Shown here in pieces: positions 21,608-32,010 of a DNA stretch of 64,000 nt. The DNA lies in the IMG/VR virus record IMGVR_UViG_3300027714_000004, positions 81,427 through 145,426 of that record, one strand, 5' to 3'. A model generated the notes under the pieces. The model did no database searches. It saw nothing but the letters and a program-made list of their open reading frames with translations, and was not told the origin of the DNA. Both the position numbers and the translations under genes were made by a program. Within the stretch, counting starts at the first letter, position 1, and every line of letters starts with the position of its first letter. Source of the stretch: a virus.

Positions 21608-22048
21608 ATGGCAAAAGAATTCTCAATACAAGACGGTAACCTTTCTAATAGACCAATCACGGTTAGCATACCCCATGTTAATAGTGATGTTGATTGTTCT
21701 TTTGAAAAGAAACCTTCGGGCGACATATATAAAAAGACAGAGGCAGCTGCCGTTCGTCAATCAGTAAAGAACTTATTGATGACTAACTACGGTTCCGTGC
21801 CATTCCGACCTCTTCTCGGTGCTAACCTAGGAGATCTTCTGTTTAACCTGTCGACCAACTTAGAAAGTGAAGACGTACGTATTGCCATACGAGAAACTTT
21901 ACGAGATCACGAACCTAGAGTTAGAGTAAAAAAGGTTGACGTGAATATTAAAGACGAATATAATAGTGTTAGTATACAAGTGACTTTTGAAGTAATTAGT
22001 ACATCAGTGACTGACTCTGTGAACGTGAACATCGCGAGGATACGATAA
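21608..22048 (+). CDS. 25: Baseplate wedge protein gp25
   Basis: 146 residues (T4 gp25 is 132). VRQSVKNLLMTNYGSVPFRP, then LLGANLGDLLFN and IRETLRDHEPRVRVKKVDV are the hallmark of the gp25-like family shared with P2 gpW and type VI TssE. It links wedges to the tail sheath and is the sheath polymerisation nucleus. Own late promoter; the next gene starts immediately after the stop. Confidence 0.93.
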   Translation: MAKEFSIQDGNLSNRPITVSIPHVNSDVDCSFEKKPSGDIYKKTEAAAVRQSVKNLLMTNYGSVPFRPLLGANLGDLLFNLSTNLESEDVRIAIRETLRDHEPRVRVKKVDVNIKDEYNSVSIQVTFEVISTSVTDSVNVNIARIR

Positions 22049-23821
22049 ATGACAATAAAAACTTCTGATCTAGATTTTGCAAACATTAAACAAAGTCTAA
22101 TAGAACACTTCCAACAGAGTGACGATTTCAATGATTACGATTTTGATGGTAGTGGACTCTCTAGTCTCCTAGATGTACTTGCGTACAATACACACATCAA
22201 TGGATTGACAGCCAACATGGCGATCAATGAATCCTTTCTGTCTTCATCTCAGATACGATCTTCAGTACTTGCTCACGCCGAAGCGTTGGGGTACACTACG
22301 AAGTCTCGTACAGGTTCAACTGCTCTAGTTAACTTAACTATCGATGCACTACCCCTCGAAGATGTTTTGACAATACCTTTGTACCACAGATTCTCAGCAG
22401 ACGTTGATGAAGTAGCCTTCACCTTCTCTACTCAGGAACAGTTTACCGCATACAAAGAAAATGACCAGTTCTTTTTCGAAAATGTTCGGATTCATGAGGG
22501 TGCTACTAAATCAAACACCTTTATCGTATCTGACGAAGACTCTGCATATGTGATAGCAGATAAGAACATAGATACGTCTACCATGCTCGTTAAGGTATTC
22601 GAGAACTTCAACACGACATCTTACACCACATACATCAATATCGAAAGTTCGGTTACTATCGGTGACGAGTCTAGAGTGTACATTGTAAAGGAAGTCTCGA
22701 ATGGTTATTTCGAAATCTTCTTCAGTGATGGTAACGTATTGGGTACGACTCCTGCGGTAGGTAGTAAGGTTCAGGTAGAATATTTACAGACCCGTGGCCC
22801 AGAGTCTAACGGTGCTACTCTATTCTCCGCTGAATTCCTGAATGGAAGACCGATTACTGTCGAAACTGTATCTAAGTCGTCAGGAGGTTCCGAGAGAGAA
22901 TCCCTATCTCAGATAAAGAAGAATGCTCCTAGAGTATACACTGCACAGCAGAGACTCGTCACTGCGGCAGATTACGAGAATTTGATTAAGAGTAAGTTTT
23001 CAGAATATATAAACGATGTTGTTGCATGGGGTGGCCACGATAATATACCACCTGAGTTCGGTAAAGTCTTTGTTAGTCTAAACTTCAATGAGGGTACTGA
23101 CGAACAGAAGAAAACAGCGACCGAGACTCTTATCCAAGATAATCTGACCTCTAACCTCGCTATTATGTCAATCGATACCAAATTCGTTGACCCACAAGAG
23201 ACGTTCCTCGAACTAACGTGTAGATTCAACCTAGACCCTACTAAGTCAGAGACCCCTGAGGCTATGCAGGTAGCGGTGAAGAATATCATCAAGACACACT
23301 TCAATTCCTCACTAGAGACCTTCGACGCAGTCTTCCGTAGATCCAATCTATTGAAAGATATCGACGATCTGAGTTCTGCTATACTGAACTCTCGTTTGGA
23401 CGTTGTAGGTCAACAGAGAGTATTGATAGAAAATAATAACCAAAGGGACTATACAATAAATTTCCCTTATGCGATTGCTGCTCCGGACAAAGACGACTAT
23501 ACTGTAAAGACCTCTATATTCAAATATCAGGGTCAGGATGTGTATATCAAGAATGTTCTTGGGTCAAACCGACTACAGATATTCGACCTAAGTAATGTTG
23601 TTAGAGAGAGAAACATAGGATGTTATGAACCCGCGACAGGAGAGGTTTTCTTCACGGCACTTTCAGTAGACACTCTGAACCCCATTACATTGAAAGTATC
23701 TGTGACTCCTGCTAATACTAGTACAGTACGTCCACTAAGAAATTATATCATCATGTTGGACGAAGACGCATTATCTGCCAATGCAGTAATTGACACTCAG
23801 TCTACCAGAGTATTATTGTAA
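22049..23821 (+). CDS. 6: Baseplate wedge protein gp6
   Basis: 590 residues (T4 gp6 is 660). N-terminal DLDFANIKQSLIEHFQQSDD and YDFDGSGLSSLLDVLAYNTH, then INESFLSSSQIRSSVLAHAE, are typical gp6/gpJ-like motifs. TAADYENLIKSKF and VVAWGGHDNIPPEFGKVF occur in the middle. gp6 dimers form the ring that ties the six wedges into the hexagonal baseplate. Start ATG directly after the gp25 stop. Confidence 0.92.
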   Translation: MTIKTSDLDFANIKQSLIEHFQQSDDFNDYDFDGSGLSSLLDVLAYNTHINGLTANMAINESFLSSSQIRSSVLAHAEALGYTTKSRTGSTALVNLTIDALPLEDVLTIPLYHRFSADVDEVAFTFSTQEQFTAYKENDQFFFENVRIHEGATKSNTFIVSDEDSAYVIADKNIDTSTMLVKVFENFNTTSYTTYINIESSVTIGDESRVYIVKEVSNGYFEIFFSDGNVLGTTPAVGSKVQVEYLQTRGPESNGATLFSAEFLNGRPITVETVSKSSGGSERESLSQIKKNAPRVYTAQQRLVTAADYENLIKSKFSEYINDVVAWGGHDNIPPEFGKVFVSLNFNEGTDEQKKTATETLIQDNLTSNLAIMSIDTKFVDPQETFLELTCRFNLDPTKSETPEAMQVAVKNIIKTHFNSSLETFDAVFRRSNLLKDIDDLSSAILNSRLDVVGQQRVLIENNNQRDYTINFPYAIAAPDKDDYTVKTSIFKYQGQDVYIKNVLGSNRLQIFDLSNVVRERNIGCYEPATGEVFFTALSVDTLNPITLKVSVTPANTSTVRPLRNYIIMLDEDALSANAVIDTQSTRVLL

Positions 23822-23822
23822 A

Positions 23823-24845
23823 ATGTATAATATAGAAATCAACCCTAAGAGGAATAAGATATCCTTCCATAATTCTAAAGTTGTTGAAGCGTTACCTGAT
23901 TTCTATGATACCGAGTATCCATTATTCATTAAGTTCTTAGAAACTTACTATGACTATATGGATGGTGATGCCGATGGGTCTTTTTCTAGAGTTATACGTG
24001 ACCTATTCCACGGACGAAATATCTCCGCGTTAACATCTACAGTAGACGATCAAGGGAATCCCGTATATAACGACTTCCTCGATCTGTTGTTCGATGAGAT
24101 AGGGGATGGATTAAATTCGTCATCCTTCCATGACAACCCAAGAATGATGGCTCGGTTAATCTCTGACTTCTATCGTTCTAAAGGTACACAGATATCTGCT
24201 GAACAGTTCTTCAAAGCATTCTTCAATGAAGATGTCGAAGTAACGTATCCAAAGAGAAACATCTTCATACTGAATGACCAACCCGGCGGTTCCTTAATTG
24301 GGCCAGAGTCGTTGAAGTACATTCAAGATGATAAGAGATACCAGATATTCTCGGTTCTTTTGAAAACAGGTCTATCGTTCAGTGACTACGAAGACTTGTA
24401 TAAGAGAATGGTACATCCTGCTGGATTCTACCTATCGGCAGACGTAGTTATCAATGGTCACGCTATAATGGGTGTACGTGCAGGTCTACCTACAGATCCA
24501 CTCGCTCCCGCTGAATACCCAATGCAACTTGTCAGTCAGTCATCAGGTGCAAATGTTGTTCCAGAGTTCAACTTATTGAACATGGCACATCCATCAGGGG
24601 CAGGTGGTATATCTCAGTTCAACTTACTGACTGCGTCAGATCCAGTTGACAGTCAATTACTGATCAGTTCTATGAAGATACTCGATCAGTATCATGATAT
24701 GTCTCTAAGTAGATTGCAAGAGATCCACGGAACTATTGCTGAGTGGGGATCACCGAATTCGGTCACTATGGACGACCAAAACATTCTCATGTCAGATACC
24801 GCTTATTGTAAAGATGCTGATGAAGCAGAAGATACACTACCATGA
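23823..24845 (+). CDS. Putative baseplate wedge component
   Basis: 340 residues. ALPDFYDTEYPLFIKFLETY near residue 28 is a motif of wedge-associated proteins of marine T4-like phages and ViI-type phages. RLISDFYRSKGTQISAEQFF and PAGFYLSADVVING follow. It begins two bases after gp6 ends, so probably a structural partner in the wedge, in the place where T4 has gp7. It is much smaller than T4 gp7 (1032 residues) and not clearly homologous. The first in-frame ATG is used. Confidence 0.75.
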   Translation: MYNIEINPKRNKISFHNSKVVEALPDFYDTEYPLFIKFLETYYDYMDGDADGSFSRVIRDLFHGRNISALTSTVDDQGNPVYNDFLDLLFDEIGDGLNSSSFHDNPRMMARLISDFYRSKGTQISAEQFFKAFFNEDVEVTYPKRNIFILNDQPGGSLIGPESLKYIQDDKRYQIFSVLLKTGLSFSDYEDLYKRMVHPAGFYLSADVVINGHAIMGVRAGLPTDPLAPAEYPMQLVSQSSGANVVPEFNLLNMAHPSGAGGISQFNLLTASDPVDSQLLISSMKILDQYHDMSLSRLQEIHGTIAEWGSPNSVTMDDQNILMSDTAYCKDADEAEDTLP

Positions 24846-24881
24846 AATTAAACAAACATAACAGAAATTTAGGGAAGTATA

Positions 24882-27074
24882 ATGACTAGACAAATCATAG
24901 GATTAGGTGCTGCTGCCAACAATAATAGTGGTGATACCCTACGAGCAGCTGGTAATAAGATTAATGATAATTTCAATGAAATCTATTCCCTACTTGAACT
25001 TACAGGTACAGATGGGACTGGAGTAACTCTTGCAGACTTAGAGTCTCTTATTGGTACATCGGTAGATAGCGCCCTAGGTTCTAGTAACTTGACTGGTGAC
25101 CTCGCAGCACTTGTTGAGACCAACCAAGCAGACATTACGTATATCTTATCACAACTTACCACTGTTCAAGGATTGATTGATAGTGATACAGATGCGAGTG
25201 CCACAGCACGTGCAGATTTGTTAACCTATATCGATGTTAATGGAATCGACATCACGGTACTTTCTCAAGACATCGTAGACCTTAAAGTAACTCTAGAGAA
25301 TAGTATTGCCGCTGCAAACAGTACTCTAACTGCACGTATCGACCAAACCGAAGATTCTCTTACTGTACTTGCATCTGATGTAACTGCATTGGAAGTACAA
25401 ACATCGACCGACCTTGGTGATGCAGTGTCTGCCGCAACAAGTTCATTGACTACCCGTATTGATGCAACTGATGAATCGTATTCAGTCATAGCGTCCGATG
25501 TCACTGACTTGAAAGTTGGTTTAGCACTAATTGACTCCGACTTCATATCTGGGATCGCAGGCGCTACTGCTAACACCACACTCTTAGCTCGTCTTGACGC
25601 TAACTCTGATTCGATAAGTACGCTATCCGGACAATACACAAACCTCGGTACGACTCTTGATATCTTGGATAGTGGTGCAGTAACAACAATAGCCGCAGAT
25701 GCGGATAAGGTACTGGAAGCAAGCATCACCGTGACAACAGATGGTAAAATAGCTGTAGTTAGTAAAAGTGTAACCGATCTTACAACTATTCTGAAGGATA
25801 GTGAAAACGGAACTGTTTTAACAGGTAGTGCTGTAAACGCACTATCTACTCGTCTTGACGCAGATAGTAACAAGATGTCTAGTGTAAGTGAGTCCTTAAC
25901 CACTCTTACCGCTACTTTGAAGGATAGTCCTAATGGTACAATCCTCACTGGTAGTGCATTATCTTCACTATCTGCCGCAGTGTATGATTCTGAAAATGGT
26001 ATTGGGTCTTTAAGTTCGGACATCGTCAGTCTAAACAATTCGTTAAAAGACAGTCCTAATGGAACTCTCATTAGTGCTAGTGCGGTATCTAGTTTAACTT
26101 CAGCAGTATTTCATGACTCCACTGGTCTTTCATCATTAAACAGTGACTTCACTGAGTTGAAGGGAACCCTAGGAGATTCGACAGGTGGAATTATTGCTAG
26201 TGTAGCAGCATTCGAAAGATTATCAGCTGACCTAAATTACAACTCTGATACTGGTACCACTTCCATAGATGCTAGTAAACTAACTAACTTGTCAGCTGCG
26301 ATTGGAGACACAGTAAACGCAAGCGGTAGTGATGAATTATCAATATTATTATATGATAATTCTGATGGTGTTGGTGCACTGGGTACAAAGTTAACTACTC
26401 TAACCAATACCCTGAAGGATAGTCCTAATGGTACAGTACTCTCTGGTAGTGCGGTATCAGGACTTACCTCTCGTATGGATGCGGATAGTGCTAGCCTTTC
26501 AGTATTAAACAGCGACTACACTAGGTTGAAGGGTACCCTAGAAGATTTGTCAACTGGACTTTTTGCTGAGGTCGAAGCACTAGAAGAATTGACTTCTAAG
26601 ATAGTATTGGACTCTGCCGGAAACCTCGTAGTATCTGCTTCGAGTATTACTGACCTATCATCAACGATTGGTGGTGTTGTTTCTTCGGCAACATCTGGTA
26701 TGATTACTTCTGCCACTTTAGCGGCAGCATTAGATAGTGGTGATCACGTTCCAGACCTAACATCCAAATACTTCGTCAACTTGAATGCCGGAGTCTTTGC
26801 AGGGTTCGAACTATTAAGTGGTGCTTCGGTATCATCTCTCGTTATGAGTGTAAATGACTTTAAGGTACAGACACCAAGTGGTGACAACACCCCCTTTAGT
26901 GTTAACACTGAGGACGGTATTGTTGAGATGGAGAATGTACGACTTAAAGGTGAACTAGATATTGAACAAACGGTTGCTGGCGAAGGTACGTTGAAGATAG
27001 ACAATCAGACGATAGTAATCAAAGACGCTTTGGGAAATGATCGTGTTAGATTCGGTAAACTAACACCAACTTAA
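24882..27074 (+). CDS. Tail fibre/structural protein with repeated helical modules
   Basis: 730 residues. The N-terminus IIGLGAAANNNSGDTLRAAG and NKINDNFNEIYSLLE is a common attachment module of marine phage fibres. Residues 50-600 consist of repeats with TDLTxxLKDSxNGT(V/I)L(T/S)GSAV and LxSDxxxLxxxL, giving an amphipathic stalk. The C-terminus (TSKYFVNLNAGVFAGFELLS, then IVIKDALGNDRVRFGKLTP) resembles the end of the fibre at 38900. Likely a trimeric side or baseplate fibre. AGGGA precedes the ATG. Confidence 0.75.
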   Translation: MTRQIIGLGAAANNNSGDTLRAAGNKINDNFNEIYSLLELTGTDGTGVTLADLESLIGTSVDSALGSSNLTGDLAALVETNQADITYILSQLTTVQGLIDSDTDASATARADLLTYIDVNGIDITVLSQDIVDLKVTLENSIAAANSTLTARIDQTEDSLTVLASDVTALEVQTSTDLGDAVSAATSSLTTRIDATDESYSVIASDVTDLKVGLALIDSDFISGIAGATANTTLLARLDANSDSISTLSGQYTNLGTTLDILDSGAVTTIAADADKVLEASITVTTDGKIAVVSKSVTDLTTILKDSENGTVLTGSAVNALSTRLDADSNKMSSVSESLTTLTATLKDSPNGTILTGSALSSLSAAVYDSENGIGSLSSDIVSLNNSLKDSPNGTLISASAVSSLTSAVFHDSTGLSSLNSDFTELKGTLGDSTGGIIASVAAFERLSADLNYNSDTGTTSIDASKLTNLSAAIGDTVNASGSDELSILLYDNSDGVGALGTKLTTLTNTLKDSPNGTVLSGSAVSGLTSRMDADSASLSVLNSDYTRLKGTLEDLSTGLFAEVEALEELTSKIVLDSAGNLVVSASSITDLSSTIGGVVSSATSGMITSATLAAALDSGDHVPDLTSKYFVNLNAGVFAGFELLSGASVSSLVMSVNDFKVQTPSGDNTPFSVNTEDGIVEMENVRLKGELDIEQTVAGEGTLKIDNQTIVIKDALGNDRVRFGKLTPT

Positions 27075-27091
27075 TCTAAGGAGATTATACG

Positions 27092-27406
27092 ATGTCTAAT
27101 TATGGAATGGAAATTATAAGTCCAGATAGTGACGGTAATGGTAACTCGATAGTATCGCGAGTTGTTTTCTCCGATAGTATTAGAACCTCCAATATCCAAC
27201 TACACGAGACAATATCCTTGGCCAAGAATACAAGTACATTTATCTCTTGTCTAGATGCTAACGATCCCTCTAAAATAATAATCACCTTTGAACAGGCCCG
27301 TGGTTTTGTTATAAGTAACAAGACCCCTCTTGGGTTTACAGTAACTAATGAATACCAGTACATGAACACTCTTACTGGTACAGTCATCGCAGTGAGAATT
27401 GGATAA
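27092..27406 (+). CDS. Small MSxYGxxI fibre-associated protein
   Basis: 104 residues, MSNYGMEIISPDSDGNGNS. It shares the (S/N)YG(L/M)xI start followed by a beta-rich body with the proteins at 27406, 39981 and 40352, like small tail proteins that follow lambda-J-like fibres (DUF6453-style). AAGGAG precedes the ATG; TAATG junction to the giant gene. Possibly a tip or adaptor. Confidence 0.7.
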   Translation: MSNYGMEIISPDSDGNGNSIVSRVVFSDSIRTSNIQLHETISLAKNTSTFISCLDANDPSKIIITFEQARGFVISNKTPLGFTVTNEYQYMNTLTGTVIAVRIG

Positions 27407-30400
27407 TGTCATACGGATTAAAAATTACGGGAAACGATGATGGCGGTAACTTCACGGTTGCCGACACTGATCTAGGCATGGTCAACTTAGTAGTTACCGA
27501 TGTCGGTAGAGCATCGTCCTTCAATCTTGTAGGGGGTATTCAGCCGGGCGACTATATTTACGTGAGATATCCTTCTGCGCCTGGCGGTGGAGGGTATACT
27601 CCTATACAGATGGGAGAAGGTCTATCAGCGGTTCAGATAGATAGACCTTTAATCTATAATATAGATGCTGTCTTAGTTGCGGGTTCCCCTACCTCAGACA
27701 TGACCATAAACTTTAAAGGTTCCGCATGGAAGTGGCTTAATTCTCCTAATTCATATCAATCTGATACACTCTACACATACAATGATTTCGTAGTAGATAT
27801 GGATTACTTTGTAGTCCGTAAGGCTTCTACCATCAATGCACTGGGATTGGACACCTCAGAGGATTACGGTTTCCAACTACTCAACGTAGACAGTGTATCT
27901 GGTGCTAGTGAAATCGCACTTGATTCCAGAAGTTTTACCTCTGACAAAACCTTTTACATAGAAGGGTATCTGCCCCCAGACAATAACTTCGGCGAGATAA
28001 ATGGCAATTCTACCACGTTATCCTATACAGATGGTTGTTACGTCAATCTAGAATGGTCTGCCAGATCAGCGGTTCCTTTCTTTCCGTCCTTCGGAGCAGC
28101 ACCCCTTCTCGGACTTTCTATCACGGATACTATGGCATATAGTATTGACGGAGATACTACTATAGTAGGTGGTGGTGGAGAACCAGAATTACGAATCTGG
28201 TCTAGTTATAATGCAATATTTGCAGCTAAACTAGGAGCGGGTATATCTTCTTCCACACCACCCAATGAGTCAGGTGGTGGTACTGTAACTCCTCCACCAA
28301 CTGAACCCAACGAAATCACAGGTACAATCGACTACGTATCTGGAAACACTGTGACCGAAGGTAACACAATATCCTTTAACGCAGTAACGTCTGTATCATC
28401 CAATTACCACACTCGCGTCTTTAGACTGTCTGGGTCGGCAGGGGATGCAGGAAAAGATTTCAATACCGTAACATCTCCATTCACCGGAACCTCCCATACC
28501 GTGACGTTGAGCACATATGACACGAGCTCTGGTCAACAGACATTTAATAATATCTATAGTCAGGGTTATGTCGGAACTTACTCTAGAGACAGAGTATCTG
28601 CCTACACAAGAGAAGTAGCAGCTTCGTATAGTAGAACCTTCGTTGGCAACTTCATTGGTAACTATTCAGGTACTACTTCTTACCAGACCGACTTCTCTAG
28701 TAACTATAATCAAACGGTTGATTACACAAGAACTATTTCGCGTACCGAATCATTCATCGGTAACTATTCACGTTCGAGATTAGCGGTATCCACACGAACT
28801 TCTATATACTCTAGAAATATATCGTATACCGGAAACTTCCTAGGGAACTATGCAGGAGCATACTCAAGAACTCGTACAAAAACTTCCTCCTACACCAGAG
28901 ATTTTTCTAGGACGGACTCATATACGGGTAATTATGAAGCTTCGCGGGTGCTTTATGAAGGTGGTGATGAAGTTACCTTCCCACTATTCTTCGTTTCATA
29001 TTACTCTAGAGTCAGACCCTCTTCATTTGCGGGTACCTACACACGAAATAGAGCAGACAGTAATTCATACACAGGGTACTATAGTAGAACCAGTACCAGA
29101 ACAGTACCTGCTTCATATCTAGGAACGTACAGTAGAAACAGAGTAAGTACATATGCTAGGTCTAGAGCAACCAGTGGTTCCCAAGTATTGACCTTCAATG
29201 GTACATACACTCGATACTTTTCTGGTGCTTACAGTCGGACAGGTTACTATTCAGGAGCATACACAGCATTTTATACCGGAAACTTTGGGCAGACAGCAGA
29301 TTACTCTAGATTTCGTCAAGTATCCTTTACAGGAAACTATAGCAGGAACGTTACATCTACCAATACCTTCTCTCGTAGTTTCACTAATACTACCCCGTAC
29401 TCGTCGGCGTATAGTCGTACGACCACGGGTACCATTACGGATCCAGCGTCCACGAGGAACGTTAATTACTCTAGGTCTTTCGTAGGGGACTATGCGAACA
29501 CTGGTACCTTTATGGGTAACTTTGTAGGAAACTACCTTAGGTATTTTACAAGAAACGTAGGTTACGCTAGAACCACCGTTGGATATCAGTATCTCCCAAC
29601 TCCTAGAACCTACTGGTACGAGTATCCACATGCAGAACAGATTGACGAGCCAGGGGGCCCTCCCGCTATTCTCCTACGACATATCGTAGTTTATGTCGGT
29701 AACGTAATTGTTGCAACAGGAATATCTTCGAGCCTTAATCCCACAACATATCTTTTATCGGGTGGTGTATATTACCATAAAGGTTCTCTTAATTATTCTT
29801 CAGCAGGTGATCAGACTTACTTTAGTATTGGTCAGAGTCTTGATGGTGGGCCACCGTCAGCGGGAACATCGTATTACACTAGAACCGGATACTATGCAAG
29901 TTCTTACGCGGGTGCCTATGCAAGAACATTTGCTGGGACTGGTACCTTTTCAAGATCTCGTCTAATGGAATATTCAAGAGTCGTTCCATATACTTTGGTT
30001 CGTACTAGTACCTATACTGGGTATTACTCTAGAAGTTATACCTCAGGCGCAGTGAGAACTGCTTCATATACTGCGTACTATGCTGGCACAGCATCATATA
30101 CTAGAAACCGTGCGGCTACCTACGGAGGAAACTACACGGGTGCTGCTGTAAGTTACATATATGATCCCGAATCTGGACAGTCAAGAGTTGTATCTCCATT
30201 CTCATCACGTCAACGTATTGCTTACTATTCGGGTACCTACACAAGAGGTCTTAGTTATAGCAGAAATAGACCAATGTCCTATGCAGGAGCATACACCAGA
30301 ACTAGCGCATACTCTGCAAGTTACGTAGGGAACTACAGCAGAACTTTATCGGATAGTTATTCGGGGACATATGCCAATACCTATATCGGTAACTATACTG

Positions 30401-31452
30401 GAGCATACTCTAGAACTATCACTCAAGGTACGACATTCACAGGTAACTATGCGGGTACAGGAACACAGAACTTCACGGGTACATATTCTAGATGGACTAC
30501 GAATAGCTTCACCCGAACCCGATTACATACTATTACCAGAACCAGTTCATACTCAAGAGGCCTTTCCTTCATAGGGGAGTATACCGGAATGTATACGCGG
30601 GATAGTGTGATAACTAGACCATCTACTCTGGACTACAATGGAATTGCAATATTCACAGAGAATTTTGCGGGAGAATACACCAGAAATAGTGGTAGTGGAT
30701 TTACGAAACTCTCTACGTATTCTAGAACAAATAGTTTTCTGGGTAATTATATCGGAAACTTTTCTAGAACAGAAACTGGTACTCCAGAGTCTACTAGAAA
30801 CAGAACCAGTTCATACACAAGGACTGGGGGAGCTAGTTACGAGAGAAATATAGTAGACAGTTATGTGGGTACATACATTGGTAATTACACGGGCGCATCA
30901 ACTCGCACACCATCCAATACTTCTGAGATTGGTTGGCAGGGAGAGAGGTTCGTTATCGAATTGAGAAGAGGTTCGGACGCTACTTCTATAGCTGCGGCAA
31001 GAGGGACTATACCAGCATTGGATTCAAAGGAGTTTACTCTTATTGATAATGATACTGGTCTATTTGTAGCTATGTCTCCTCAAGTGTTGCACCATACCGC
31101 AACCCAACACGAACTTGTATTTGACTTCTTCACCGAAGGTACGTCAGTGGTTCCTGCTAGAATTTATAGAGGTTCCTCAATACTAGTTAACTCGTTCAAC
31201 TTGGTATCTAATCAAAGAAATTCGGTGATGGTGAATGAAGTCCCACCGGAAGGTTCTAATTACATTTACACTCTGAAGGTGTTCGATGGTTCGAGTTGGG
31301 TATTGTCGTCATACTATCAGGTAACTAAAGTAACCGATACTGACTATACACCCCCAACAGATGGCGGTGGCGCCCCGACTCCGACCTATACTGCTCCCAC
31401 TCCTGCTTATTATACGGGTGGTACACCCTCACCACCAAGCAACGAAAATTAA
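27406..31452 (+). CDS. Giant tetrapeptide-repeat structural protein A
   Basis: 1348 residues. Residues 1-300 form a beta-rich domain starting MSYGLKITGNDDGG, ending in a Gly/Pro linker (GGGTVTPPPTEPNE). A domain to about 385 leads into a repeat region of about 785 residues in which Tyr, Phe or Arg recurs every four residues in units such as YSRT, FVGN, YTGN and RVSA, with occasional two-residue phase shifts. A non-repeat island near 730-830 interrupts it. The C-terminus (about 1170-1348) is a mixed beta domain ending in a Pro/Thr/Tyr-rich tail. Similar repeats occur in marine T4-like structural proteins; structure and function are not known to me. Probably a long virion fibre or sheath. Confidence 0.8.
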   Translation: MSYGLKITGNDDGGNFTVADTDLGMVNLVVTDVGRASSFNLVGGIQPGDYIYVRYPSAPGGGGYTPIQMGEGLSAVQIDRPLIYNIDAVLVAGSPTSDMTINFKGSAWKWLNSPNSYQSDTLYTYNDFVVDMDYFVVRKASTINALGLDTSEDYGFQLLNVDSVSGASEIALDSRSFTSDKTFYIEGYLPPDNNFGEINGNSTTLSYTDGCYVNLEWSARSAVPFFPSFGAAPLLGLSITDTMAYSIDGDTTIVGGGGEPELRIWSSYNAIFAAKLGAGISSSTPPNESGGGTVTPPPTEPNEITGTIDYVSGNTVTEGNTISFNAVTSVSSNYHTRVFRLSGSAGDAGKDFNTVTSPFTGTSHTVTLSTYDTSSGQQTFNNIYSQGYVGTYSRDRVSAYTREVAASYSRTFVGNFIGNYSGTTSYQTDFSSNYNQTVDYTRTISRTESFIGNYSRSRLAVSTRTSIYSRNISYTGNFLGNYAGAYSRTRTKTSSYTRDFSRTDSYTGNYEASRVLYEGGDEVTFPLFFVSYYSRVRPSSFAGTYTRNRADSNSYTGYYSRTSTRTVPASYLGTYSRNRVSTYARSRATSGSQVLTFNGTYTRYFSGAYSRTGYYSGAYTAFYTGNFGQTADYSRFRQVSFTGNYSRNVTSTNTFSRSFTNTTPYSSAYSRTTTGTITDPASTRNVNYSRSFVGDYANTGTFMGNFVGNYLRYFTRNVGYARTTVGYQYLPTPRTYWYEYPHAEQIDEPGGPPAILLRHIVVYVGNVIVATGISSSLNPTTYLLSGGVYYHKGSLNYSSAGDQTYFSIGQSLDGGPPSAGTSYYTRTGYYASSYAGAYARTFAGTGTFSRSRLMEYSRVVPYTLVRTSTYTGYYSRSYTSGAVRTASYTAYYAGTASYTRNRAATYGGNYTGAAVSYIYDPESGQSRVVSPFSSRQRIAYYSGTYTRGLSYSRNRPMSYAGAYTRTSAYSASYVGNYSRTLSDSYSGTYANTYIGNYTGAYSRTITQGTTFTGNYAGTGTQNFTGTYSRWTTNSFTRTRLHTITRTSSYSRGLSFIGEYTGMYTRDSVITRPSTLDYNGIAIFTENFAGEYTRNSGSGFTKLSTYSRTNSFLGNYIGNFSRTETGTPESTRNRTSSYTRTGGASYERNIVDSYVGTYIGNYTGASTRTPSNTSEIGWQGERFVIELRRGSDATSIAAARGTIPALDSKEFTLIDNDTGLFVAMSPQVLHHTATQHELVFDFFTEGTSVVPARIYRGSSILVNSFNLVSNQRNSVMVNEVPPEGSNYIYTLKVFDGSSWVLSSYYQVTKVTDTDYTPPTDGGGAPTPTYTAPTPAYYTGGTPSPPSNEN

Positions 31453-31477
31453 TTTGAAAATCTATTGTTAAAACTGT

Positions 31478-31485
31478 TATAAATA
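31478..31485 (+). promoter_or_regulatory. T4-type late promoter core TATAAATA
   Basis: Exact TATAAATA, 37 bases before the ATG at 31515. Confidence 0.82.
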
Positions 31486-31514
31486 GTATAATGAAAAATG
31501 TAAGGTAACCCCTG

Positions 31515-31994
31515 ATGAACTTGAAACTTGTAGTATATGTAACAATCGATACTGGAAAGATATCTAGAATCGCATTACCCAACCATAATATAGATGCCGA
31601 AGGTGTCTCTGAAGATGGAACTTTGCGTATTATCCATATACATGAAGGTAATGTACCTGAAGGATGTAATGATCTAAGATACTTCCTAGACTATCACTGG
31701 TACGACCAAGAGACCGAATCTTTTGAGTTTATCGGACTACCACCTAATCGTCATGCTGAATGGAGTTCTGCGGACGGTTGGACTTGGGACGAAGATCTAC
31801 TGTTGCAAGACATTCTCCTAGAAAGAACCAAATTCTTATTTGCCTCCGATTGGACTCAGGCATTAGACGTTCCCCTAACAGAATCCAAACTCCAAGAGTG
31901 GAGAGACTATAGACAGGCATTGAGAGATCTCTCGACTAATGTCGGAAGTGTGTCTTCAGTGTCAGAAGTTGTTTGGCCAACAGTACCGAATTAA
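31515..31994 (+). CDS. Putative fibre chaperone (SDWTQ...YRQALRDL family), copy 1
   Basis: 159 residues. The N-terminal half is a beta-rich domain with Trp-rich turns (WSSADGWTWDEDLLLQD). The C-terminal half has RTKFLFASDWTQALDVPL and EWRDYRQALRDLS and ends WPTVPN, the signature of Phage_tail_APC-like fibre assembly proteins. Such proteins usually help a neighbouring fibre trimerise. It follows the giant repeat protein and precedes gp8. Related copies lie at 41111, 54714 and 56048. Confidence 0.78.
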   Translation: MNLKLVVYVTIDTGKISRIALPNHNIDAEGVSEDGTLRIIHIHEGNVPEGCNDLRYFLDYHWYDQETESFEFIGLPPNRHAEWSSADGWTWDEDLLLQDILLERTKFLFASDWTQALDVPLTESKLQEWRDYRQALRDLSTNVGSVSSVSEVVWPTVPN

Positions 31995-32010
31995 ATAATA
32001 GGAATATACA

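Noticed and set aside
25265-26071. Long minus-strand open frame of 268 codons inside the fibre gene at 24882
   Set aside because: It is antisense to a firmly supported repeat-rich gene. Its residues mirror the Ser/Asp/Thr codon pattern of that gene and it has no promoter, binding site or recognisable family.
28850-30853. Several plus-strand open frames of 67-95 codons in a second register of the giant repeat gene
   Set aside because: They arise from the 12-base periodic coding of protein A, which avoids stops in neighbouring frames. The frames lack binding sites and have odd composition.
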